From the NCBI RefSeq assembly GCF_018139145.2, contig NC_059471.1, positions 82,296,520 through 82,360,519 on the forward strand: a stretch of DNA of 64,000 nt, given 5' to 3'. Of this stretch, positions 35,917 to 46,899 are shown in pieces. The notes beneath the pieces are model-generated. The model made no database searches and was not told the DNA's origin. It saw only the letters and a list, made by a program, of their open reading frames with translations. Position 1 is the stretch's first letter. Every line of letters starts with the position of its first letter. Source of the DNA: Gymnogyps californianus (Eukaryota; Chordata; Aves; Accipitriformes; Cathartidae). Both the position numbers and the translations under genes were made by a program.

Positions 35917-38220
35917 ATCCTGGTCAGAGTATTTGTTACTCACTTCTTGTAAAAATGACTTAGAGGTCCCTTCAAGAGGGTCAGAAGCCCTTCTACTTTG
36001 TCTGGCAACCGGAGCAGCATCTTTCCTGGAAGAATCCCCTTTTCTGGTTGTTTTTCCTTTCAATTCACGTACCCGTGCATCTAGGACTGAGGTAGGTTTT
36101 CTATCCCACTTCCTCATGTCCTCTCCGTGGTCACGCAGGTAAAACCACAGGGTACCCCGTGGTGTATACCTCCTATATTCTCTCTCTTGATCAGAGGAAT
36201 GCTCACTCCTAATAGCTGAGATATTGGTCTGTACAGGTGGGGAGTAGGACTTTTCGATCAGTTCAATCAGTTTTTCGGACTTCTCGGACAATTTTTCCAC
36301 AGCCGAGACACAGGCTCGTAGGGATGAAGAGAGATTTTCTTCATATTGCCGGAGTTGGCGAGCCATTTCATCCACTGTCGGTGCCTCTTCGTCTTTCCAA
36401 GTTAGTACTGCCAATGGGTTGGCATATGATGATGGTGCGCTCCGTACAAACTTCCGCCACATGGGTCGTGTGCATTGAACTTCATCTGGATCTTTGGGTA
36501 ATTGTAAACTGTCCGGGTCATAATAAATCATCTCTAGCACGGCTAATTCCCTCAGGTACTGAATACCTCTTTCCATGGTACTCCACTTGCCTGGTTGACA
36601 TATAACATCTTCCTTGAAGGGATACCTTTCCTTCACACTTGACAGGAGTCGCCTCCAGAGGCTGAGGGCTTGTGTCCCTTTTCCAATCGCCTTATCAATG
36701 CCACCTTCCCTAGCAAGTGATCCTAGCTGCTTGGCTTCCTTACCCTCTAATTCCAGGCTACTAGCCCCATTGTCCCAGCATCGGAGCAGCCAGGTGATAA
36801 TGTGCTCACCTGGACGACGGCTGAAATCTTTTCGCATATCCCGCAGCTCACTCAGGGATAGAGATCGGGTGATTACTTCTGGTTCTGCCTCTTCCTCCTG
36901 TTCTCGTGATGGCCCTGGTTCGTCTTCATCCTTCGCTAAACGAGCTGATTTTTTTGTATATTTCTTCTTCTGTATAGGGGCGACTGATACTGGCACAGAT
37001 TGGTTCTCTGGTTCAGCCGCAGCGCCTGTCGCAGGGGTCGGAGTAGCCGCAGCGCCTGTCACAGGGGTCAGAGTAGCCGCAGCGCCTGTCGCAGGGGTCG
37101 GAGTAGCCGCAGCGCCTGTCGCAGGGGTCGGAGTAGCCGCAGCGCCTGTCGCAGGGGTCGGAGTAGCCGCAGCGCCTGTCGCAGGGGTCGGAGTAGCCGC
37201 AGCGCCTGTCGCAGGGGTCGGAGTAGCCGCAGCGCCTGTCTCAGGGGTCGGAGTAGCCGCAGCGCCTGTCTCAGGGGTCGGAGTAGCCGCAGCGCCTGTC
37301 GCAGGGGTTGGAGTAGCCGCAGTGTCTGTTGTCGGGGCTGGAGTAGCTGCCTTGCCTGTCGCTAGGGTTGCAGTAGCTGCAGTGTCTGTTGTGGGGGCTG
37401 GAGTAGCCGCCTTGCCTGTTGCCAGGGTTGCAGTAGCTGCTGTGTCTGTTGCAGGGGTTGGAGTAGCCGCAGTATCTGTCGGTCTATTTTCCCTCCCTTC
37501 CCCCTGAGGGTGCTGCATAGTATTGAGCAGTGTTTGGTAGATACTAGCCAGGGCCCAGCACAGTGCGATAGGTTGTGCCTCTTTGGAATAGCCACAGCAT
37601 TTTCCTTTCAGATAATCTATCATTTTATCAGGGTCCTGTAGTTGTTCAGGAGTGAAGTTCCAAACCATTGGAGGTGAGAAGTTCTCTAGATACCTGCCCA
37701 TTTTCTCCCACATGCCATGCCACCCATGGTTATTAAGCCTCGGGGCAGATTTCCGAAAGGTATTCTTAAACAGTTGTTTAACCTTAAACAAGGCCTGGAA
37801 CACATTCAGGAGACATAACAATAGGAACATGCTAGTTTGAACATCCCAAGGATATTCAAAATTCTCAAGAGCCACTGTAATTTGCCTGGAGGAGAAGGGG
37901 AAGGTGAAGAAATGTGTCTCCCCTGTGGCTTGGCTCTCCGATGAGAAAAGGTACAAGGTGTAATTATTAATAGTTTCTGATAGACGGCTCCCGAAGTACG
38001 GAGGTGATGGCAATGCTGAGTACAAATACCAGATTAATTCCACAACCAGCAATTCTATCATATCATAAGCCAGTGTTACAAAGTACAACAACATGATAAC
38101 TCTGGCCCAGTTCCCACGGGTGATAAACAGCACAACAGGGAGCATATACTGCAAGTAAGGTATTACATAACGCACCTTTAAGAACAAGTGCACCAACTTT
38201 GAGAGCAAATACATCAACAT
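35914..38220 (-). CDS. gag: ERV Gag polyprotein with N-terminal membrane segments and a 10-residue repeat
   Basis: About 768 residues from the first in-frame ATG. Residues about 8-33, 39-67 and 128-147 are strongly hydrophobic and look like membrane segments, unusual for Gag. Residues about 249-402 are tandem 10-residue repeats of the form AATPTPATGA. A basic patch (KKKYTKKSARLAK) and an acidic linker follow. The next part resembles an ERVL-type capsid (RRPGEHIITWLLRCWDNGA, then GKGTQALSLWRRLLSSVKER); ERVL Gag is the family from which mouse Fv1 is known to derive. A helical Lys/Glu-rich segment (SAVEKLSEKSEKLIELIEKS) and a basic tail follow, with no CCHC zinc knuckle. The frame has no internal stop and ends with UAG, in frame with pol. 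The role, particle structure, is inferred from position and the capsid-like region. Confidence 0.85.
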   Translation of the reverse strand: MLMYLLSKLVHLFLKVRYVIPYLQYMLPVVLFITRGNWARVIMLLYFVTLAYDMIELLVVELIWYLYSALPSPPYFGSRLSETINNYTLYLFSSESQATGETHFFTFPFSSRQITVALENFEYPWDVQTSMFLLLCLLNVFQALFKVKQLFKNTFRKSAPRLNNHGWHGMWEKMGRYLENFSPPMVWNFTPEQLQDPDKMIDYLKGKCCGYSKEAQPIALCWALASIYQTLLNTMQHPQGEGRENRPTDTAATPTPATDTAATATLATGKAATPAPTTDTAATATLATGKAATPAPTTDTAATPTPATGAAATPTPETGAAATPTPETGAAATPTPATGAAATPTPATGAAATPTPATGAAATPTPATGAAATPTPATGAAATLTPVTGAAATPTPATGAAAEPENQSVPVSVAPIQKKKYTKKSARLAKDEDEPGPSREQEEEAEPEVITRSLSLSELRDMRKDFSRRPGEHIITWLLRCWDNGASSLELEGKEAKQLGSLAREGGIDKAIGKGTQALSLWRRLLSSVKERYPFKEDVICQPGKWSTMERGIQYLRELAVLEMIYYDPDSLQLPKDPDEVQCTRPMWRKFVRSAPSSYANPLAVLTWKDEEAPTVDEMARQLRQYEENLSSSLRACVSAVEKLSEKSEKLIELIEKSYSPPVQTNISAIRSEHSSDQEREYRRYTPRGTLWFYLRDHGEDMRKWDRKPTSVLDARVRELKGKTTRKGDSSRKDAAPVARQSRRASDPLEGTSKSFLQEVSNKYSDQD
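37011..37480 (-). repeat. 30-bp coding minisatellite inside gag
   Basis: About 15.5 tandem 30-bp units. Those at about 37021-37320 are almost identical and encode AATPTPATGA. Those at 37321-37480 (the N-terminal side of the protein) are more diverged, alternating forms with DTAATATLATGK and AATPAPTT in a 60-bp higher-order pattern. The 30-bp period keeps frame, so copy number can change without breaking Gag. Confidence 0.95.
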
Positions 38221-38315
38221 TGTGACCAGCAACTATTGAACTAATATAATGTATGTTTATAACAAATTTGTTCTAACACATTCCAGTCAGATTTGTCGTT
38301 ATCTCAACCCGTTGT
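38221..38315 (-). other. ERV leader between primer binding site and gag
   Basis: A short leader of about 95 nt. An in-frame TAG just upstream of a TTG-initiated extension limits gag, and the first in-frame ATG is at 38220. No splice donor or packaging structure could be identified by eye. Confidence 0.6.
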
Positions 38316-38333
38316 GCCCCACGTTGGGCGCCA
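38316..38333 (-). promoter_or_regulatory. Primer binding site, tRNA-Lys(CTT) type
   Basis: TGGCGCCCAACGTGGGGC on the minus strand is the 18-nt primer binding site used with tRNA-Lys1,2, known from Mason-Pfizer-type and foamy retroviruses. It starts 8 nt after the end of the 5' LTR, a somewhat longer gap than the usual 2-5 nt. Confidence 0.92.
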
Positions 38334-38644
38334 AAAAGGACTGTCGTGGTTTAACCCCAGCCGGCAGCTAAGCACCACGCAGCCGCTTGCTCACTGCCCC
38401 CCCACCCCTGGGATGGGGGAGAGAATCAGGAAAAAAACTCGTGAGTTGAGATAAAGACAGTTTAATAGGACAGAAAGGAATGAAAAACAATGATAATGAT
38501 AATAATAATAATATGACAATAGCAATACTAAAAGAATTAAACTATACAAAGTAAGTGGTGCACAATGCAATTGCTCACCACTCGTTGACCGATGCCCAGT
38601 TAGTTCCCGAGCCGCGATCCGCCCCTTCCAGCCAGCTCCCCCAG

Positions 38645-38652
38645 TTTATATA
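38645..38652 (-). promoter_or_regulatory. TATA box of the 5' LTR promoter
   Basis: TATATAAA on the minus strand, placed so that transcription would start within the LTR and run into gag. The 3' LTR has the same box at 31935-31942. It lies 7 bp downstream of a CRE-like site. Confidence 0.75.
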
Positions 38653-38659
38653 CTGGGCA

Positions 38660-38667
38660 TGATGTCA
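38660..38667 (-). promoter_or_regulatory. CRE/ATF-like site in the LTR U3
   Basis: TGACATCA on the minus strand differs by one base from the CREB/ATF palindrome TGACGTCA and sits just upstream of the TATA box, as in several retroviral promoters. The duplicate in the 3' LTR is at 31950-31957. Binding is inferred, not shown. Confidence 0.4.
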
Positions 38668-38924
38668 TATGGTATGGAATAGCTCTTTGGCCAGTTTGGG
38701 TCAGCTGTCCTGATGGTGTCCCCTCCCAGCTTCTTGTGCCCCTCCAGCCTTCTTGCTGGCTGGGCACGAGAAGCTGAAAAATCCTTGACTTAGTATAAAC
38801 ACTACTTAGCAACAACTAAAAACATCGGTGTGTTATCAACATTCTTTTCCTACTAAATCCAAAACACAGCACTATACCAGCTACTAGGAAGAAAATTAAC
38901 TCTGTCCTAGCCGAAACCAGGACA

Positions 38925-41900
38925 GTTTTCAGTTTCAAAGAGATACCAAACAACCATAGTAAAGAAGCCCTTCAGAATCATGTTGGATTTCATAAGGATA
39001 TAACATCTCTGCAATCTGTTCTTTAGTGATAACTCAGATCTTGTGAAACATTTTTTTGACACACTTTTTTTTTTAATTTGATTTAGATTTTTATTTTAAA
39101 TGTATGGCTTTGTCTTCAGTTACAGAGCATCTAGCACATTCTTGAAACTGCTGTATTCCTGGCCAGTATGGTCTGTCCGATGGTAGATCAGAATCAGAGA
39201 TGCAAACGGCTTCTGTCTAGTGACCTGCTTTTTCCCCAAAGATGGGGACAGCTGCTCGGGCACTGAACCTCCCTGCCAAAAGCCAAATTGCAACCCCCTT
39301 GCTGTGGTTTGGCAGGGATGTGGCAGGTGCTGCCATTAAGGGGACTTGCGGGGTAGGTAGAGGGCAAGGGGGGTGAGAGCATTGCCCCCTGGTTCCCAGG
39401 GACATGGGGAGCTGGGTGTGCAGGCAGGGGCAAGGCGCCTGCTGGGGGAACGGACTATGGGGAAGGTGCTGCACACTGGGATGTGCTTTCTACGCTGCTA
39501 AAATTGTGAGCATCCAGACTTGAAAGGGGAGAAGGGGAAAAAAAAAAAATCCCAAATCCTGTTAACAGGAAAAGGTAAGTGTAGCATCACGTTGTGGATA
39601 GCCCTGTACCTCTTGTTCTTTCGGCGTAACTAGAGATTTCATTCCCTGCATCATGCAGCGTGCCTGAGGCTCATGGCCATGTGCTGTTGAAATTTAAGAC
39701 AAGATTTCTGTGAGATGTCTCTTCCTGCCACGGTGGTGCTGTCACTAAGAAGTTGTTCCCGCTGACATCTGGCTTGTCCTTTTAATTCCTGCTTTGCTTG
39801 CAAGCCTCTGCCAGCTGGTGGCCTGACTGGGGAGGTATTCAGAGGTGAGGCTAATGCTCAGGGTACGACCTGGATGGATATATTACTGAATGTCTCCTGG
39901 ACAAAAAAATAGCTGGAGATGGTCTTTAATGCAAGCAGCTACATTGCTGTGCAGCTGAGGCAGTTGTTGGGTGCCTCTGGTGGTGAGGAGAGACCTGGTA
40001 ATCTGCTTATTTAGTAATTTCTCACCAGAAATTCAGAATCTGGAAAGCAGTAACTAGCTGCTTGGATGAACACTTAGAACAAAGAAGAATTATAGGCTGC
40101 AAGTCCAAATATACTGATGGACCAAATGGTCCTCTCTCTCTGTAAAAAGCAAAAAAGGAGAAAACAAAAAAAAGTAAAATAAAAATTTGGTATTACTGAA
40201 AAACGTCGCATCTCTGTCACTACAAGATCTATGTGTGGGGAAAATAGATACTTAGAGGAGTTTATCCTCTTCATCATTCCAGTCTGAGGAGCTATTAATT
40301 TTTTGTGGCCTTCATAGCAGTAGTAGTATTTCAGCATTTCAAGTGTCCTTTTTCTTCCATCACATGCAATCCAGTGTCAGATTTACAACCTAGTATTGCC
40401 AATGCAAGTGACTAGGTACTGTTGCTTCTCATTTCCTCCCAAGATGTGTATCCTAAATTTGCCTTCTGAAAAACCTTGGTGCTACAACTAAATACTTCGA
40501 AACAATGGATGTGAAAGGACCACTTTATACCTGGGGGAAACCACTTGGCTCACCCATTTATTTGGGAGCTATACTCTGTAGCATTGCCCAGCTGAAGCTG
40601 GCAGATGTTTAGAACATGTTCCACATTCGGATGTGCAAATAGTTCCTCAAGCAGGAGGAGGAAAACAGATTTTGTATAATCCAGTTTACCTGGTGGATTT
40701 TGTTTGGTTGGTTTTTTCTTTGTCAAGAAACACATGAACAACTTGAGCAAGATGTGTCTGGGGACAGATGGCTTCCATACTATATCATAATGATTCTGTA
40801 GTTTGAATAAAGGTGTCATCTGAGAAAAACAGACACGGAGATTTCACCTTGCAGTAAATCAGCGTTTTGCATGCACAGTATTTCCTTCAAAGATCAGTTT
40901 TTGCACGTACCATCAGTTTCAAAACTGTTCATAAGGATATAATCCATCAGGTTAATCCTTTGTTATATGGCCAAACAAAAATAAAAATGTGCCTTATTTT
41001 TGTTTGTGGGATGTTCTGTGGGCAGAAGTGAGAGTAGGAACCAGCAGTGTCTTCAGGAGCCATGAGCTCAGGCATTTGATCAGTGGGAAAAGGTATTCAC
41101 GGATGTTAAGCCTTCAGGCATCCCTTCACTCTATGTTTAACTTCTCTGAGTTTCTATCAACGAATTTGTCATGAATAGACAATTTCATTTGACCAGAAGA
41201 AAAAAAAATGGGCTACAGGATTTTGATTAGAGTGAAAAGCCCTGCATCAGGTCGCAGGGCTGCCAGAGATCTTTCAAGAGAAGATGCGCTGAGTTCGACA
41301 GGAAAAAAATATAATGAGAGAAGAATTGACAAGTTTAGTTTCCTGATGGAAATCAATGTCCTCTTCTTTAAAAGAAAAATTTTCTTCTGTATTACTGCTA
41401 AAGCTAGTGTTTGAAATACTGTTGCAGTGTAGCTATTACTTGGCAGCTTGGCTTGTTCTCACGTTACAAGAATGATGCTAATAATTCCTATTGACTGCTG
41501 TGACCTCTGCTGGAGGGAAGAGAGTCCATTTTCTTGTAACCCTTCCTCTCAGAGTCTGGCAACATATTCTCTATTTATTTATTTATTACTTGTTTGTTCC
41601 CTGCAGCAAATTTCCCTACCTGCCAGGTGGCTGAAGTGATTTGCATACTTTGTCATCTATCTCTTGTCATAAATCTAGTTCAAAAACAAATATCTGATGA
41701 AATTTTAATCCTAATAAGCTTTCAATTCTATGGGTGTGTGCTTTGTACACATTGTGTGGTGTAATTTATGTTTGCATACGAATGTCTGTCTTAATGTGTA
41801 AGTCCGCATCTACATTTCTGTTTGCACCTTTGCCTCACACTGCGTTAAGATTGTGTTTGTACAACATGTCATGCTTTGAGTGTCTCAGAAATGTTGATGT

Positions 41901-44900
41901 GTAAGTCTAGGTTGCATCACCTTTCTGGGCGCGTACACTGAATCTGCAGTCAGATCTACTTAGTTTGAAGTCTGCTGCAGTTCTGCCTCCATTTATTTGG
42001 AAACCACTGACAGTGAAGTCATTTCAGAATAACAAATCTTTGGCTTCAGACTGTAAGAATAGCTGCTAATTAAATATTTCGCATTCTAAAACACTGCAAA
42101 CAGTGGCTTACATTTTGACTGTATGCTCCAGTTTACCAATTAGTTTCCTCTTTAAGGAGATGCATGTTCATGTATCGTTGTTTTGGAAACCTTAATAGTT
42201 CTGGGTTTTGGTTGGGGTTTTTGTTTGTTTGGTTGGTTTTTTTTAATGTGAAGGACTTTTTGCTGTATCTAAAGCAAGGCCTGTCATGGCTTCAAATCAA
42301 CCACCTTCGCTACGATGGCTCTGCCCCAGAAGGGTTGCAGTATGGAGCAGCAGTGAGCACACCTGTGCCTTGTTTTTGCAAGGACTCCGAGTAGTACTTT
42401 GTAGCCCTGTTGTGCCAAACAACCCAAACATTTTGAGCTCTGACCCAAAAAGCATGACTCAAAGTTACTTTTGATTGCTTTTGATAGCTCTCATCAGCCT
42501 AGGAGGAGCTTACCGGAGACACACATAGGCCCACGTGGTGTTTGTTCTCTGCATGTTTGTGGGCAGTGTTGTGTTTCGGTTGTAAAAGAAGCTTGCTCAG
42601 ATGGGGAGACAGGTCAGCAGAGCGCTGGGTTTTGGGTGTGAGTGGGAGGCTTTTGGGGAGGAGTGCGAGATGGAGTTAGTTGCTTCTCTATGCAGCCTTT
42701 GAGTTTCTCTGCATGCTCGTTTCTTCTGGTGAAATGGCGTCTTTCTGTGCCATCCTGGCTGCCTGCGGTGAGACAAGCATACAAAGTAGGTGTTGGAGTC
42801 ACAGCTGCGACACTGATGGGAGACAAAAATAGCTGGGAGGGACAAGCAATAGGGTCCACTTGAAAGATGGGAGGGGGGGTGGGGGTGGGTGAGGGAGCTC
42901 AGGGTTTACTGTTTCTGTCCTGGCTCTGGGGGCTGGAGTGGCACCAAAAGCTGATGCAGAACGAAGCATGGGGAGAAGAATCCTAAAGAGGCAAGCTCTG
43001 GGAAAAGGGAAGGCATCTACAGGACATAAAGGAATTTGGGAGGAATAACAAATGAAAAAGTCTACATAAGCATAATTATTTTTCTGTTCACTGTAGCCTG
43101 TGTTTTAGCAAACAGCACAGAGGAATCAAAAACCTCCTTATTTCAGAAGGTTAAAATCTAAACTACTGTACTGGGCAAAAAGAAGATGGTTCCAGAAGTG
43201 GTGTAGAAAGTCTGTTTGTCTCTTGCTGGTTTGATTATTTAAAGCTGGATGTCCTCATCCTGTAGTATCTTACTAGACTTTTGCTGTTCAGAGGAGCTAT
43301 GTCTGTGTCTCCACCTTCTCTTGCTGCTTGCTAGAAGCCCTGGCTAATGCTTGTCGGCAGATTTTACCAGGCTTGCTCCTTCAGGTCTAAATCTTTGCCC
43401 CTTAGTGAAGGAAAGCCGCTTGAACTCTTGGAGACCACCGTGACCATGATGTTGCACTTGGAGAGGAATCTATAAACCCAGAGGCTGTGGTTCTCATCTT
43501 TATTAGTAGACAAGAATTAATTATAAAAGAACTTTTATGCTATTGAAATAAAAGTTACAAAAGCAATCTCCAGAAGTGGAAACAAGTATAACAGTAAAAA
43601 AAAAAAAAAAAAAAAGATTTTGAAAAATAGATAAGTCTTACAAATCCAAACCTTAGAATCCCCCCCTTTTTTTTTTAACCTTTATTCTATAAAACCTTTA
43701 TCCTTATTCCAGGGAATGATGGTATTTGAACACGGTGATATTTACATAGTAAAGTGGCAGTTATTTCCTTTTTCCTACAAGATTGATTTAAGTAACATTT
43801 CTATTGTCTGGCAAAAAAAGTCTGCCTGCCTGCTTGACATCTCCTCTTAAAAGCTTCTGAAGACCTTGTGACAAAAGGCAGTCTTAAGAATCATAATTAC
43901 CATTTACGGATTATAAGATTCATTCTACCATGAACTTCAGTAGAACAGAAGGAATACAATGGTTACTGAAATTAGAGTGGCGATGCTTAAAATACATTAG
44001 CTCCACCTCTTTTTTTGGGAGGGGGTCTCTTCCTGTAAGCCCATCTCCAACATGCATACTGAGACGGCTCTTCTGTGGAAAGTGTTTAGATATACTTTCA
44101 TACTCGCAGAAGTACTTCCCCTTATGCAGAAATCTGAAATGCCAATGAATGAAGTCCTTACAGCATCCATAGGAACAGATTGCGGTAACATTTCCATTCC
44201 TGGTGAAACACTGAAATGCAGGCAGATGCAGAAGCAGAATTTGGATCACCCATTCTTAGTGTGATACTAAAATATCTAGATGGCAGCCAGTGTGAGTTTA
44301 GTAGTGCCAGCAGTGCAACTTTAAAGCACCTTTTAAGAGCAAAGATTTTTTTTTTTTTTGTATGATTTGCAGTGTTTTCTGTTGGTGTGTTGTGATGTTA
44401 CAGACCTAGGTATGCAATCATCGAGACTGCTAGTGCTGCCTGCTTTTCTCCAAACTACACCTTTATGGGAATACTCCCAGAAGCATAAAAGGAGGACTCT
44501 CTTCTTGATGGGGAAGAACTGAATTTCTGCTTAATCACTGCAATATTCCTTAGCTTGTGTTGTAGTTTGAAGAAATATTTCCATAGGTCCCCCTCACACC
44601 AAGCAGTCATGGGTATCTTGACTTCCGAAGAGGATTGTGTACTTGCAGAATGAAGGGATAACATTTCTCACGTTTAGTTGTATAGTTTGTGTAGGTTGGT
44701 TTGTGGTTTGTTTTTTTTCCAAACTGTAAAGACAGCATGACTAATATTCTTTTCACATGGGAGGTCTGCAAATGCAATCTTGTATCGAAGAGCCTGTGTT
44801 AGGATAGAGTTGGAAAGAATACAGCCTAATTTGCTTTGGTTCACCTGCCAAAAATGTTTCAATTGAAGGCTTTCTTCTCTAGAGGATAGGGGGAAGGCTA

Positions 44901-46899
44901 GTGATAAAGCCTGATTGTTTAGTAATTTTCTGCCTATTAATCCATAGAAGTCAATTCCCTTTTTAAAGAAGACAGCAATAGTTTATTTCATTATTTTTAC
45001 AGTAGTTGCTATTTAAGCTAACATCACTTTGCCACTCCACTCCAGGAAGGTGAGCATGAAAGATAGATTTGCCCGTCCCTTCTCTAAACACCTGCCTTCC
45101 TGCAATCTAGACGATTAATGCTTACATCTCAAGTATTCCTATGGCTTTGGATAAACTGATACTGGACTTGCAGCTTCCCTTTGCATCTAGCTCGTTACCA
45201 TTGCTTAGGGCAGGGAATCTGACCTCTTCCAAAACTGAATGGTGAGCTGCCATTTGACAATTAGACTTGTCAGGAAAAACATATTTTATGTCCAGCATCT
45301 TAGGCAATGACAGGTTGGTTTATGTTCTTCCCCTCACCCTATGGTGTATTAAATAATGTTGTACTATCACCTTCCGTTCCTCATAAGATTATTTGCTGGC
45401 TTCAGCAGTCCAAAGGCTTTTTGTGGTGACTTTTAAGAGTGCCTGATTGAAGTTAGTTAGCTTTGTGGCATCTATTAAAACTAAGTCTCAGTCATTGGCT
45501 AGCAATAACCAACATGTCAGAAATTATGACCCTGAACCTTCAGTTGTTAGCTAGGACTTCAGCAAGCATGACATATGTGATAATGAGTACTGAAGGAAAA
45601 AGTAATTAGTGTTTCTTGAATTTTATTTATAAAAAGGACTGCATGGAGCAACCTGACTGGAACCTGCAGGCTTTCATTTCTATTTTTCTTAGTACTGTTT
45701 GGTGTTTTCTTTTCATTATCTTAAATCATAGCTGTTGAGGGGAAAAAAATCAATATAATTTGCTTGCGTTACATCAGTTGCCTAAATCCCACAAAGGTCT
45801 ACATTAGATTTGTTTTCTTTTACATTACAGCTAAAATGCCAATCAGTAGATTTGACTCAAGCTTTTTTTTTTTTTTCCTCCATTTTTGTTCTTCATTTTA
45901 CTATAAGTTATATCTTGGATTAAATCTACTTTGAGGAATGTGGAAGATGTTAATTTCCCAAATAATGGGCTATTCAACCATTTAGGCTTGGTAATGGGTA
46001 GTATTAAATTAATTTTTGTAATATTTCTAATGTGGGGAAAATGTGCTACATTCTGTAAGGCTACATTTTCAACTTTATGGTAGCAAATCTGCAATAACTT
46101 TTTAATGCTGTTGGGCCATTTAGATTATCTCTTGATGGAACTAAGTAATAGATAAAACTGTCCAGCAGGAAGACTTGGATTTTTAGCACCTGCTTCATCT
46201 TGTGTGTTTAGGCATAAAACAAATTCTGATTTTTTTTTTTTTTTTTTTATAGCAACGTGTTGGAAGAAGGGGGTTAGAGAAAATCATGTATTGTGGAGAC
46301 ATCCTGTATCTTTCCTCCATTGTGTAGAAACAAAAAGAGCATGTTCTGACTATATGGTCTCCATAGTGCCAAGCAGGGTTTAGAGGAGAAAAGAATGGAG
46401 AAGGAAATCAGGATGATATTCATGTTCAGTGAGTGAAATAAATATATGCTAATGGTTGAACTGGGGTTTGGCAAAACTAGTTTGCTGATATGGAGGACGT
46501 ATGCATGTGTAGGGGTGACTTCTTAGCCTGGTTTCCGAAGGGGAAAAAAGCTTACATAACTTTGCTGTCTGTTTCTGTGCCTGTCACACATTTTAACTCA
46601 TTGTTGAATGTGTTTCAAGCTGGCCAGATGGGTGGTGATCTCAGTGGTCCTAAAACAGTCTACCGCAGCCTTTAGCCAAGAGGACCTATGCTCCCTTCCC
46701 TGGCACTTGTCTTTGACCCACTCAGGTAGCAGAGGGGCAGTAGGTGCTTGCCCGTGGCCCCAGGCAGCTGCCATGTGGCTGGCCAGCTGGTGCCCACGTG
46801 GGGCTGGATTAGCCCCAGCTTGCAGTGCTCCCTCTCTCCCCCAGCCATCAGGTCAAATTAACCTTGGTAGGTGTCCCCTACCAGTTTTTAAGCGTTGGA
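38925..46899. other. Host non-coding DNA, no gene recognised
   Basis: No gene recognised. A G/C-richer patch at about 39220-39470 has overlapping short frames without a domain. Simple tracts include an A-run at about 43596-43615, T-runs at about 44347-44360 and 46230-46248, and TATT repeats near 41573-41588. Confidence 0.55.

Larger units (their letters stand above)
31632..38924 (-). mobile_element. Near-intact env-less endogenous retrovirus, ERVL-like (class III)
   Basis: A complete provirus of 7293 bp on the minus strand: two 583-bp LTRs with TG...CA ends, a primer binding site, gag, protease, reverse transcriptase, RNase H, integrase and a polypurine tract. Flanking bases give a 4-bp direct repeat GTTT (31628-31631 and 38925-38928), or 5 bp with one mismatch. 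There is no env reading frame between integrase and the 3' LTR. Pol motifs (YIDD; D,D35E integrase) and a capsid segment with LLRCWDNGASS suggest an ERVL-like lineage, a group known for env-less intracellular copies; this placement is by eye. The near-identical LTRs indicate a young insertion. Confidence 0.93.
38342..38924 (-). repeat. 5' LTR of the ERV
   Basis: 583 bp running TGTCCTGG...CACGACA in the element's direction. It holds a TATA box at 38645-38652, a CRE-like TGACATCA at 38660-38667, a possible ATTAAA poly(A) signal at 38461-38466 and an AAT-rich tract. It matches the other LTR base for base except in the 20-bp block at 38621-38640. Confidence 0.95.

Noticed and set aside
36614..37507. 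A 297-codon plus-strand frame rich in AAPVAGVGV repeats, and a second plus-strand frame over the same repeats
   Set aside because: Both are antisense shadows of the 30-bp gag minisatellite, whose period is a multiple of three and so keeps other frames open.
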